Of a stretch of 64,000 bases of DNA, positions 11,179-20,942 are shown one piece after another; position 1 is the first letter of the stretch; the number at the start of each line of letters is the position of its first letter. The position numbers and the translations under genes were made by a program. The notes beneath the pieces are model-generated. The model searched no databases. It was given only the letters and a program-made list of their open reading frames with translations, and was not told the DNA's origin. Source of the DNA: Coprinellus micaceus (taxonomy: Eukaryota > Basidiomycota > Agaricomycetes > Agaricales > Psathyrellaceae). The DNA is taken from the NCBI GenBank assembly GCA_951394405.1, contig OX596340.1:3410001-3474000 (forward strand). Direction: 5' to 3'.

Positions 11179-14098
11179 TTAATAGTGGTCATCATGGTAG
11201 TCATGCTCGTAATTCCCGTCAAATGCCTCAGACACCCCCATTGTCAACGGCGCAGAAGGTTGCAAGTCGGAGACCTGGGCTGCCAAACGACTATTATACC
11301 TCTCCACAGCCTTCCTCAGCGCAGCCACCTTCTGCTCCTTACGCTTTACGTCACTCTTCATGGGAACCTTTTCAGGTATATCAAGGGCACGCTCAGCATC
11401 ACGATGGAACTCGAGCTGCTTGTCGAGCTCCTTACAACCGAGGCTATTAATGCCAGAATCCTCGAGAATGAGGTTCCTACTCGTCTCCATAATGGCAGCC
11501 CTCGTATCTGCTGCCTTCTGAGCCTTCTTTAACTCCTTTTGTCGACCCTCCTCCGCCTTCTGCTTGTCTGCTTCGGTTTGGGCCTGTTTCATCAGAGTCT
11601 GGAACTTACTTGCATCCCGGACTCGAGCAACATTGCGCATATGAGCACCGTCCTCCTCTTCAGTAAGGACATTCGTAATGAAGTCCTCTGTACCATTTAT
11701 CGCGGCCGACTTCGATGAGTTAAACTTGTGAAGAGTTTCGGCCACCCGGATCCGCTGGGCTAGTCTCCACGCCCCTAGTGCACCCTCGTTGACGTCGTTG
11801 GTGGAAGGAAAAAAGAGTTCCTCTCGTTCTTCAGTGCTGAGCTTGTTGATAGACCCTCCTTCCTTGAACTCATCCGAGAACCGTTCCACAAATGCAGCCC
11901 TAGCGCCGGTCGCAAACGCTTTAACGGCGGTGTCCAAATCAGGAAGTATGGGCGCCAATTTGTGACACGCCGCAAAGACATCGACAGCGTAGGCTTCTGG
12001 CTCCTCTTGATCGATAAATGCGTCCTTGAGGCTCGTACTTGATGTTGTCCAGACCTTCGGATTTCCGATTATCAGTGTAAGGAGGTCCACCTTCTGTTTA
12101 AAGAAGGACTCGAGGTCAAGGAGGTTGGGGTGGCGGCGAACATAGCGCATGAATGGGCGTGAGACGGCAGCATTGTACAGGGCAAGAACAGCAAGTTCTG
12201 TGAGGGTGGGGATGTCTGACAGGGCCGCATTGAAGTTGTGTTCGATGTTGGTGAAAGGTCGGTCCTTCTTTCGACGTAAGTGGGGCATGAACCCAAGGAA
12301 GCCGTCGAGGTGCGTCAAAATGACACCTGCTGCTTCTCCGTGCGAACCGTATCTGGTGTTGCTGACATCGGGATATGGGACATTCTTTCCATACCAGTCA
12401 TGCATCCAGAACTTGTAGGTGTCTTGCTGACCTTTCTTGGTGTCCGAGTTGTTGCAGATCATCCCCCCGAGCTCAGTTGCCTTGCTTCCGCCACGCTTTG
12501 ACACATCGAATGCACGCTGCTGGTCTGTAGTCATCGGCTCTCCCTCTCCGCCACCAGACGCCCCAGAGAGCACCTGCGCGTTCTCCTTGTTCGCAAGGAG
12601 CACTGGTGGCGTTCGATTTTCGAATCCCCATATCTCCTGCAACACTTTATCCCCTGCCTTGAAGCAGTTGAGGTCCTTGTGCATGCAGCATCCAGTACGG
12701 ATGAAGCGACAGAGTTTCTCTCTGTCGGCACTCGGGAGGTTCTCCACCACCTGCTTTCCAACCTCTCGGACAATGGCAGCATGATACTGGGCTCGCTCAT
12801 CCTCGCTGAGACGATCCCATGCCTCCTGCCCACCCTTCGACTCGATTTGCTGCGCCTTCAATGCCAGAAGAAGTGCGACAATGCGATGGTTATCCATTGC
12901 AAACAGAGCCTCCTCTCCCATGCGTTGGTAAATCACCTCGAGCTTCCAGGTCTCAAGGATGCGATGGCTCTTCTTCTGGTCGGCAGCATGGTCTCCGCTC
13001 GTTCCGATGAGCTTGTACGCAAAGTCGTCAGGGTCGAACCGAAGCCCTAAGCGTTTGGCTAATGGGCTCTCATTGAATACGTTTGCGAGCTCCTGGAGTC
13101 GCGCTCGAAGCCCTGCAACTTGTGTCTCGCTGGTGTGGTCCACAGAGGTCGCAACTCCGAGGCTACGCATTACCCAGCGGGGCTCTGCGTCTGGGTTGTT
13201 GTAATCGACGACCTGGAGGGCGATGTGACGAGCTTCATACTCGATGTGGCGATGTGAGGTTGAATCCGAGCTGAATGTAAGCTCTGAGGGAAGGGTGAGC
13301 TCGCAAACATCTCTGGATTTATAGATGAGACTCACTGCTCGCTTTTACCATTTCCAACGTTATCTGGATGTCGGAAGCGACACCACCTTCGAGAACGCAA
13401 CGGTGGACTGTCCGAGGGCCCATAACACGATCCATATCCACACCCAGCACCCCAGCAACCTCCTTCAACGCAAACCCGACCTTGTCCTCAGCCATCCCAG
13501 TCTGCACGAGGTAACGTGCCAGCGCCCTTGCTTGTCGAGTATAGACACCCTTCCTAAACGTTCTGAAGGTGCGCGGACGGGTTTTTAGGAGGTGGTGAAG
13601 CTTCTCCTTCAGCTTGCGTCTCGCATAGAGCAAACGCTGCGTTCGCTTTCGAAGAACAGTCCGATCCCTAACTAATTCCTTCCTTGCTTCTGTCAGCCTC
13701 GCAATTCTGTCTCTCAGCGTGCTAACCTCGCGCTCCAGCTCCTCCTTCGTTCTCTTAGCCTCCTTGGCCAACCTCTCAAAGGCAATTCGTGCCCTGCGCG
13801 CCTCTTCTCTCGCCCCCTTCGCATCTCCCTTCAGCTCTACAACTGCCTTCGCTGTTCTCTTATTCTTTCTCCTCTCATTGTATAGCTTCGTCTTGTAGAC
13901 TTCTATTTGCTTCTTGAGAAGATGAAGACTCTCCTGGACGTCAGTTTCATTCGAAATCTTCGTCGGGCGCTTGCGAGTAGGCTGTGTGCCAGGCTCATCG
14001 ACGGCAGCATGACCGCGTTTGGCTGCACGCGCATTGGCTAGCGCGTCTAGCTGCTTTCGGGAGCTTCCCTGGCGGCGTTTTCCGTGTGTGCGACCCAT
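11179..14098 (-). mobile_element. Large protein of an unclassified multicopy basidiomycete element
   Basis: Two overlapping minus-strand frames (14098 down to about 13319, and 13335 down to 11179) form one protein of about 970 residues. The first part starts MGRTHGKRRQGSSRKQLDAL, is basic, and has a long Lys/Arg/Glu coiled coil. The second holds FSSDSTSHRHIEYEARHI, GDHAADQKKSHRIL, CCMHKDLNCFK, DVSNTRYGSHGEAAGVILTH and PSTNDVNEGALGAW. I recall similar uncharacterised proteins as abundant repeats in Agaricales genomes; conserved His/Asp/Glu in such blocks would suit an RNase H-like transposase, which is inference. The frames join if a 25-nt GT-AG segment at about 13318-13342 is removed; this is unusually short for an intron, so a frameshift is the alternative. 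An upstream in-frame extension to 14323 is possible. Confidence 0.6.
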
Positions 14099-14652
14099 AC
14101 ATGTTTGAATATATGCTAGAGACGCGTTAGACGCGAGGGGCTGGGAAATGAAGGGGTGTTTGGGGGGTACAGAGCCAGTCGCAGTCCAGCGGGGGTCGCG
14201 TCTTGGGCCAGTTACGTAATCAAATTGGCGCGTCTGGGCTGCGATTTTTGTGTGCAAAATTGTGGGGTCAACACTCAGCTCACGGCTTCGTAGCTTCGCA
14301 TAGAGGGTCTGATAAGGATACACTTGGATATCTACATCTCCTTTTTCCTGTAGTCAACGCACAGATGTAGAATGGGTGCGGCATCGGCGCTAAAAGCACG
14401 CCAAATCGGGAATCGGCTTGGAGGTGTCCAGCCCCCCATACTTTTGTGGCGAAATACACCTTAATCGGCATAGATCGAGTCCAAACGCGTTCAGAATTGT
14501 GATTTTCCTCCAAAGCCGACTCGATCAGGTGTGCCTAAACATGTATAAACATCATCAGGCTTTCGCGGGTGTTGCGTCTCCCCACAATAAGGATCTGCAC
14601 GATGCATGAATATTGGCTCTGAGCACTTGAGACACCGCGTAGAAGCCCATGT
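14099..14652. other. Stretch between element ORF and pheromone-like copy 2
   Basis: No supported gene. It probably contains the element's 5' end and the distal promoter of the pheromone-like gene. Confidence 0.4.
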
Positions 14653-14655
14653 GCC

Positions 14656-14662
14656 TATAAAT
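14656..14662 (+). promoter_or_regulatory. TATA box of pheromone-like copy 2
   Basis: TATAAAT, within CCTATAAATTGGGCACCT, lies about 75 bp upstream of the ATG and is conserved with copy 1. Confidence 0.7.
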
Positions 14663-14731
14663 TGGGCACCTCTTCATCGATAAGTCCTCAGCAGCTTGCC
14701 CTACCCCGAAGCAACTACTACCAACCCAGCA

Positions 14732-14920
14732 ATGGACTCCTTCACCACCATCTCCCTCACTGCCGACAAGGCTCCCGCCCCCGTCAAGATCCCCACCAAC
14801 GCCGAGGACCCCAACGGCCAGGGCGGTGGAACCTACTGCGTCGTCTTCGCTAGGGACCTCCCTACCGATAACGAGGATCCCAACGGCCAGGGAGGCGGAA
14901 CCTACTGCACCATCGCTTAA
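14732..14920 (+). CDS. Pheromone-like CaaX precursor with two tandem peptide copies (copy 2)
   Basis: The 62-residue protein starts MDSFTTISLTADK and ends GGGTYCTIA. As in copy 1, EDPNGQGGGTYC appears twice, separated by a linker with VVFA and DLPTDN. The start is set at the MDSF methionine rather than an in-frame ATG 12 codons upstream, because copy 1 aligns from MDSF and the upstream part shows no conservation. Ser, Lys/Arg and Asp/Glu around the linker could serve as processing sites. The mature peptide of the second copy would be a farnesylated Gly-rich Tyr-Cys peptide if the family's usual processing applies. Confidence 0.78.
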   Translation: MDSFTTISLTADKAPAPVKIPTNAEDPNGQGGGTYCVVFARDLPTDNEDPNGQGGGTYCTIA

Positions 14921-15140
14921 ATGCGATCTCAACCTCATCAGCATCGGCCTTGGTGAGTACCGCTGCTGCGCTCACATCGGAGTATTCAGGCGCTCATACA
15001 TCCCTTATAGATGCGCTGACACTTGGTCTGACTGCCCGAAATGCCAGTCCCCGTCATCGGACGCAAACGCTACCATCTCTTCGACCTTCACTCGCCATCT
15101 GGCCCCTTCATTCAACATATCATTATTATTATCGGTTATC

Positions 15141-15733
15141 AATGTTGTACTTGTAACAAGATTGCATTGTCTCTGTAGTATTAGTCACGAGATACCAGAA
15201 TCAACTCACTACGATGCAAGATCTCCCTAGGCGTCCAGTTTGGAGGCCACTCGTCGCCAGATTTGAGAGTTCGCGGTGAGAGCCAGTCGCGCACACGCCA
15301 CGAGGGTCTGATAAGGATCATGAGAGCGAATGCCCTTTTTGAACTTTGAGCCCGACGTCATGGCCAGTGCTTGACTCCGAACGGTCACCTTGCTCTACAC
15401 CGTCTTTCTCCTACTTCCATCTCCTGAAATGTCAGAACGGTAATAATCTTCCCCACCCGGCTCCTAGACTCTTGGTCACCAGATTGGATCCCAACGTTTC
15501 TGGTTGATACCGATCTTTCTGGGGATGCTCCTGGTGGCTCTCAACTGCATACGGTTCCGATTCTCCCTCTCTAGGAGGCCAGCTGAGTCATCATGGGGTG
15601 AACGCGCGTACCAGGGTGTCCATGCAGAAACCGTATATAAGTGACCTTGCTCAGGCTCCATATCGACTCCGACTTCTGCGCATCTTCATCTGAACTCAAA
15701 CCTCACTCCGCCACTGTCACTGTACCACTGACA
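15141..15733. other. Promoter side of the divergent GST
   Basis: No gene seen. A TATATAA at about 15634-15640 stands about 100 bp upstream of the GST start. Confidence 0.5.
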
Positions 15734-16629
15734 ATGGGTTCTATCCAAGGCGTAGCAGACCTCGACCAGACTCGCATTACGCTCTTCGACCTTGATTCTA
15801 CGCTGGATGGTCCTGACCACGAGAAAGCTTTCTCGTGTTCCACTTGGAAAACGAGGTGCGAGGACCTGATATAAACCCTCAAAGGAACCAATGAGACTCA
15901 CTGTGCACCTCTAGGTATGCTCTAAACTTCAAGAAGCTCCCCTTTACAACCGTCTTCCTGGACTTCGTCGACGTCGAAGGGGTTTGCGAACGTCTCGGAG
16001 CGGAACCCACTATCCGATACAAGCCTCCAGGCTCCGACGAGGAGAAGATCATTTACACAGTCCCAGTCATATACGACCCCAAGACTGGACGTGTGGTGTC
16101 CGAGTCGCTCGCTATCGCCGAGTACCTGGACGAAGCGTACCCAGCTCCTGAGTACCCCATACTCTTCAAACCAGGGACCAAAGGGCTCACCCGAGCCTTT
16201 GGAGCGGCTATCGACCGAATTCCCACCGTCCTTCCGACTCTGTACCCCTTCCTTCTCCCCGCCACGTTCCCCATCGTGAAGGACACCAGCAGGGAGTACT
16301 TCCGGACGACCCGAGAGGCAGCCTTCAATAGAATCAGTGGGGGAAACAAGAAGCTGGAAGACGTATACCCCAAAGGAGACGAGAGGGTGGAGGCATGGGC
16401 CAAAGTGCGAGGAGCGTTGGCTGTTATTGAGGCATGGTATGCGGCCGAGGCAGGGCAGTGGATTATGGGGAACAGCCCTTGTTACGCTGATCTAGTCGTC
16501 GCTGCTTATTTGATCTGGATGAAGAAGATATTCAAAGAGGATAGCGAGGAGTGGAGGGACGTGAAAGAGTGGGATAATGGGAGGTGGGGGAAGCTACTGG
16601 ACGCGTGCAGCGTCTACGAAACTCTCTAA
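15734..16629 (+). CDS. Glutathione S-transferase, divergent Ure2-like
   Basis: Two exons (15734-15855, 15915-16629) give 278 residues. The N-terminal thioredoxin-like part has ITLFDLDSTLDGPDHEKAFS, KTRYALNFKKLPF, YTVPVIYD and SLAIAEYLDEAYP; the C-terminal helical part has WIMGNSPCYADLVVAAYLIW, the GST_C N-cap/hydrophobic core, and DNGRWGKL near the end. It shares the EWxxVKxWDxGRWxxL ending with the GSTs at 30411 and 44883 but is clearly more distant. A role in glutathione-based detoxification or peroxidase activity in the cytosol is expected; the substrate is unknown. Confidence 0.9.
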
Positions 16630-16725
16630 TGCCTTGATAGCTAATATAATGCGAGCTGTATAACTCCGAATAAGATATCCGAAATCGGCGGCCTGACAGA
16701 CGGTGCTTACCTTGGCATGCCCCCC

Positions 16726-17242
16726 TCATGTAAAGGGGACGATCATGGAGCCAGTATCAGGCGTCGCGCAAAACCCATCACTCATCCACGCGAGGCAGTT
16801 CGCCAGTTGAGTGCAAGGGTCTCCGCAATTCTGCTTTGAGCAAAACGCAATGGGACTGGATGCTTGGATGCATGCGGTGCCCGGCGCGTTGACACAAGCG
16901 GCATTCCCGTTGTATACGGTGCACGTTCCTCCGCAGGTCCCCCCGGTTCTTAGGGTACAGTAGACGAGCCGAGTGCTCTGTGCTCCGCGTTTTCTCAGGG
17001 TACCGGGGATGTTGGGTTCGGCGCCGACGAATTTGAGGGTTGCGCCGGTGTTGGCGATCCAGTGATCGAGTTCTTCGTCGCTCATGACTCCCCGGGCGGC
17101 GGGCTGGCATCCGACAGGGCAATTAACACACAGACCTGTTGCCTTTGAGGTAGCCACTTACGGTGCTCAGGTCTGCTGCAAGTACAAGTGAAAGAGTGGA
17201 AGTTACTGCTGTAAGGACTGTGAAGGGCTTGAGAGAAACCAT
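16726..17242 (-). CDS. Small secreted 10-cysteine protein (copy 1)
   Basis: Exons 17162-17242 and 16726-17103 give 152 residues. The first exon is a signal peptide: Met-Val-Ser-Leu-Lys followed by a hydrophobic run (LSLVLAA). The mature part opens with PAARGVMSDEELDHW and holds ten cysteines in VYC, TCGGTC, AAC, TAC, FC, NC, PC, NC and FC contexts, enough for five disulfides. The highly similar VYNGNAAC segment is shared with the neighbour at 18035, 0.8 kb away in the same orientation, so the two arose by tandem duplication with the same phase-0 intron. I do not recognise a named family; an extracellular role is inferred only from the signal peptide. GGGCGCTTA lies at 17720. Confidence 0.8.
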
Positions 17243-18034
17243 TCTGGTGTACTGGCGAGCGCGCAAGGTCAATGCGAAGAGAGAGGAGGGAAAGAGGCTG
17301 ATCGCGAAAATCTCTATTTGGAACAAGATTGAAATGTGTCAAGGTTTGATGCTGAAACGAACGGGGCAGGGGCAGTGCCTTGTGGGCGTCCTGTGGGTAC
17401 GGTCCAGTGTTTCTCCAAGTCAAATACATGATTGCCGCGATAATGGGATCGTAGGTTTAGACGACTTAAACGGAGTGCGCGAAATTTATAGGTCTATTAA
17501 CTCTAAAAGGCGCACGCTGGAGTGGTAGGGAGGAGCATCTGGCAGCACAGGAGCCTCGGATTGTATGCGCGCCGATCCTCGGGGATCCCGGATGATGCAA
17601 AATACATGGGGTTAGTAGGGGAAGATTATCCAATGGCTTGGGTGTGACATTCAAAACCGTTGGAAATCTCCCCGGCGACATCTGACGGTTGCTGAGAATA
17701 AGCGCCGGCCCTGAGCCCTGGGCGCTTAAGTTGGATCCCACGGCACGGCGTTGTAATCACATCGGCATCACCAAACCAACATCATTTAGCATTCAGGGTA
17801 TACAATGGAGTCCATACAACATAACGAGGAGATAAAATGAACGTGTATATAGGGGTTTTATGTTTCTGTGATTCAAGGAACGAAATATGAATTGGAAGAG
17901 GAATATCGGAAGGATCTCCGGTGCTTCCGCAAGTGAATTTATCTTGGGCCCTCATACATCAGCTGAAACTCGGAAACATAAATTATTAGTTCATGTGGGC
18001 GCTGAGCTGAAGGGGAGCGCATACCTGTGATAGC
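17243..18034. other. Spacer between the tandem secreted-protein genes
   Basis: It holds the promoter of copy 1 (a TATAAAT-like sequence on the minus strand near 17478 and GGGCGCTTA at 17720-17728) and the 3' region of copy 2. No other gene seen. Confidence 0.5.
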
Positions 18035-18553
18035 CTAGGTCCAGGGAACGATGATCGACCTGGTCGCGGGGGTGTAGCAGAAGCCATCGTTCAACCACTC
18101 CCTGCAGGACGAAAGCTCGGTGCACGGAGTTGCGCAATCGAAGTTGGAGCAGAAAGCGAGCTTAGTCGTCGCTTGGAGACAGGCAGTATCCGGGGCCCTA
18201 AGGCAAGCCGCATTCCCGTTGTACACTGTACACTTTCCACCACAATTCTGGCCGAAGCGCTGGCTGCAGTAGACGACGCGGGTGACCTGAACTGCCTGGT
18301 CCTTGAGAGTGCTGGGGGGATTGCCGACACGGCCAACGAATGTGAGCTCGGCATCTGTGGTGGCGAGCCATTGGTCGAGCTGAGCGTCCGTCATCACTCC
18401 GTGCGGGGCCTGGAGAAACACAAGCGCTCAGTCAGCATTGCGAAGCACTGTAAGGGGAAAAGGGAAAGGCCTAACGGGAGTTGGGGTCGCCGCCACGAAA
18501 GAAATTGCGGAGAAGACGAAAGGTAAGATCGCGTTGATGTTGCAGAGCTGCAT
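18035..18553 (-). CDS. Small secreted 10-cysteine protein (copy 2)
   Basis: Exons 18476-18553 and 18035-18409 give 150 residues. The signal sequence starts MQLCNINAILPFVFSAISF and ends near AATPTP; it is followed by APHGVMTDAQLDQW, then a cysteine pattern matching copy 1 (VVYC, NCGGKC, NAAC, TAC, FC, DC, PC, SC, FC). The C-termini also match (SIIVPWT against SMIVPFT). A TATAAAAG on the minus strand at about 18613-18620 lies about 60 bp upstream. Mature parts are diverged while the cysteines are fixed, which suggests an old duplication under structural constraint. Confidence 0.8.
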
Positions 18554-19503
18554 TGGTTATCTGGCTGCTGGGGAGCTGTGCGGCACTGCAACTACCTGGC
18601 AGTTAGGAACGGCTTTTATACCTGTCCAATTGATTGGCTATGTTATTCCTATAATATCCTCTGGGTCATAGCTCAGGAGCACACGGGAAATTGGTACTTG
18701 CGAGGGAGCGCATTGTGTCCGTAGTATGACAGGGAGAGAAGAGAGACTTGCTCCTTCGTATGCTTCCATTCGATGTGCCCTGGGATTTTGAGAGGATCCT
18801 CAACTTAACGCAAAGATTCTATGGCTTGGACCTCACTTGGCGCTGATGCTCGTATGGATATCAGCCATTAGAAGCTCATGAATCTTAAGAATTCACCCAA
18901 AGTGCACCCCCAATTCAAAGGCATCTGCCTCGTACCCTCTCGTCTGGTGTGTAGTATGGACTGGTCCCGTCGTTCGGGATCGAAAAAGCAAACTCACCTT
19001 GACAGTGTTGGGAATACTGGGCGGAATAAATACCCCCACGTAGGTTCGACAGTTACAATTATATACTTAGTGAGTGTGCGTCGGGCCAAAGGCAGCCGCG
19101 CGAGCTGTTGTCAATTCGAAGGGTGTTGGCCGGTCTCAGGGTGGTGATCTACACAAGACAAAATCAAACTTTATTTTCGCAACAAGTATTGCTGCTTGCT
19201 TCTCTACCTTCCTTCGACTGGTGGGATGTTGGCTTTGGCAAAGGAAGGACGAGTTAGGGCCCCGTCGTGGGTCCTCAGTGCTCCGGCATCACCGTATGCC
19301 AACCGTCTTCGGATATATTTCCCCGAAGATCGGCGACTGGGATCCTGGGTGATGCGGTACAATCGGTCAGAACGATCCTCGTAGGAATTTCGAAGAGATA
19401 AGTAGAAAAGGTTCAGCATTCAGAACTAACATATTTGAAACATCTGAATTTGGGGGATTTCCCATGAACCACGATGCGAGCCTGGTGAACGTAGTCCTGT
19501 CTT
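18554..19503. other. Gene-free stretch
   Basis: Apart from the copy 2 promoter I see no supported gene or repeat. Confidence 0.45.
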
Positions 19504-20424
19504 CTACCAAATAGTGTGCCCCGGTATTTCCTTGCGGCAGGAGATCGAAGGGGGTCTGAGAAGAGTAAATTGAGGAGCCCCTCTCTCTCCACTGGTCACT
19601 TCTGTCTTCGTCTGAGAGCTCTTGAAATTGTCATGACTTCTGGCACCAACCGAGGAAAAGCTGAAGCTCGAGTATGCTCTTTTCGGAGGGCTTGGATTTG
19701 GCACAGCAGAAGAGTGGGGTGGCTGGCTTCCGAGAGGGCTGGGGACGAGCGGAGCAAAACGAGACGCCCGGGTTGGAGTGGAAGGCCGTGAGCCAGGGGG
19801 AGAATCAGAAGGAGCACAAGATAGTCGAGCGATGGGAACGGGATTCGAAGGGGTACCGAAAAGAGATGGGACAGCGGGGAAGGAAGACACGAGAATTGCA
19901 GACATCATGTCGTCGATGATAAGAGGACGAGTAAGCCCGGCTCGAGACTGGCGTCCGTCAGAAGAGCAAGCATCTTCAGGAGGCATCATGGAGAAGCTGA
20001 AGTCATCGTCGAACAGATCGTCAAGACGAACAGGAGATGAAACACCCGGAGAGGAAGGAAATAATGGAGAGAAAGGAGACGGCGGTGAGGGAGGTAAGGG
20101 AGAGTCGGGGACCTCTGGATCGAAGTCGGTGGAAACGAGATCAGGGTGGCTTCGCCACTCTTCTATCGGCTTGCGACGTTCGTTGAGCATACTGGAAACC
20201 GTACGCGGGGAGAGAGGCACAGTAGGACTAGGGGTAGCACTTGGGCGAATTGTGCGGTCGCTGTCAGAGTCGGAATAATGGTCGTCCCACTCGGATCGCT
20301 CGAGCTCAGACTCGGTGAGAAACGGGGATTCGAAGATTAAGACCGCAGGATCTTTATTGAATTCTTTGCTGAAAGCCCTGGGGAACTGTTCTTGTCGCCG
20401 ACCAAGGCTGGAGGTAAAATTCAT
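19504..20424 (-). CDS. Low-complexity Ser/Pro-rich hypothetical protein
   Basis: A single open frame of 306 residues from ATG at 20424. It begins MNFTSSLGRRQEQFPRAFSK and has acidic stretches (SEWDDHYSDSDSDR; LDDLFDDDFSFSMMPPED), a Pro/Ser run (PPSPPSPFSPLFPSSP), a possible amphipathic stretch near IIDDMMSAILVSSFP, and Ser-Pro sites throughout. No signal peptide, membrane segment or known domain is visible. Composition is that of a disordered, phosphorylatable protein, perhaps nuclear; that is inference. Confidence 0.55.
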   Translation of the reverse strand: MNFTSSLGRRQEQFPRAFSKEFNKDPAVLIFESPFLTESELERSEWDDHYSDSDSDRTIRPSATPSPTVPLSPRTVSSMLNERRKPIEEWRSHPDLVSTDFDPEVPDSPLPPSPPSPFSPLFPSSPGVSSPVRLDDLFDDDFSFSMMPPEDACSSDGRQSRAGLTRPLIIDDMMSAILVSSFPAVPSLFGTPSNPVPIARLSCAPSDSPPGSRPSTPTRASRFAPLVPSPLGSQPPHSSAVPNPSPPKRAYSSFSFSSVGARSHDNFKSSQTKTEVTSGERGAPQFTLLRPPSISCRKEIPGHTIW

Positions 20425-20942
20425 GGGCGGTCGGATAATCTAGGATGTTATGTGGGTCAAAAATTTCGCGGAGTTCGATGGGTCATTACCAAAACCCACC
20501 TACCTCGGTGGCTACAGAGCATACAGGGGAATATGTTTTTTAACCCCATTATTCGAGCAGCTTTTATACCTCGCACAATCGAACCCATTGTAGTCCTGTT
20601 GTGGCCTTACCATAGTGACTAGTGCCAGTGTAAATGGGTCGGCAAACAGTATTTGCTTTGCCATACTCTACGATCGACCCCGTTTTGCAGTGGCCTTGGC
20701 CTACCACCAGAGCCGCAGACGCCAGAGAGAGAGGCGAGCGGCACCACAATATTTGCCAGTCAAAGCACCGGTGGGGATAAACTGAGTCGTGATGACCTGG
20801 CACTGGGGAAGGCTTCGAAAACAAACAAAGCACTGAGCAATGCCAAGACCAAACAATGTTGTGGCTGTGCATCAAAATTTGGGTCACGATCTGCTCATCG
20901 TTGTCCGCAACGACCACGACCCCTTGCTCGTCGTTCACCAAA
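20425..20942. other. Divergent promoter region before eIF3e
   Basis: No gene seen. It separates the low-complexity gene and the eIF3e gene, which are transcribed away from each other. Confidence 0.45.

Larger units (their letters stand above)
14653..15140 (+). repeat. Inverted duplicate unit, right copy
   Basis: This is the counterpart of 985-1478 in the opposite orientation, with TATA box, leader, coding region, a 3' GGTGAGTA site followed by an ATAG acceptor-like site (a possible 3' UTR intron), and a tail with CATATCATTATTATTATC. The large element ORF lies between the two copies. Confidence 0.8.

Noticed and set aside
1215..14920. Mating-type B locus
   Set aside because: Two pheromone-like genes are present, but no STE3-type receptor lies in the window; the seven-TM genes here are DUF6534-like, not STE3.
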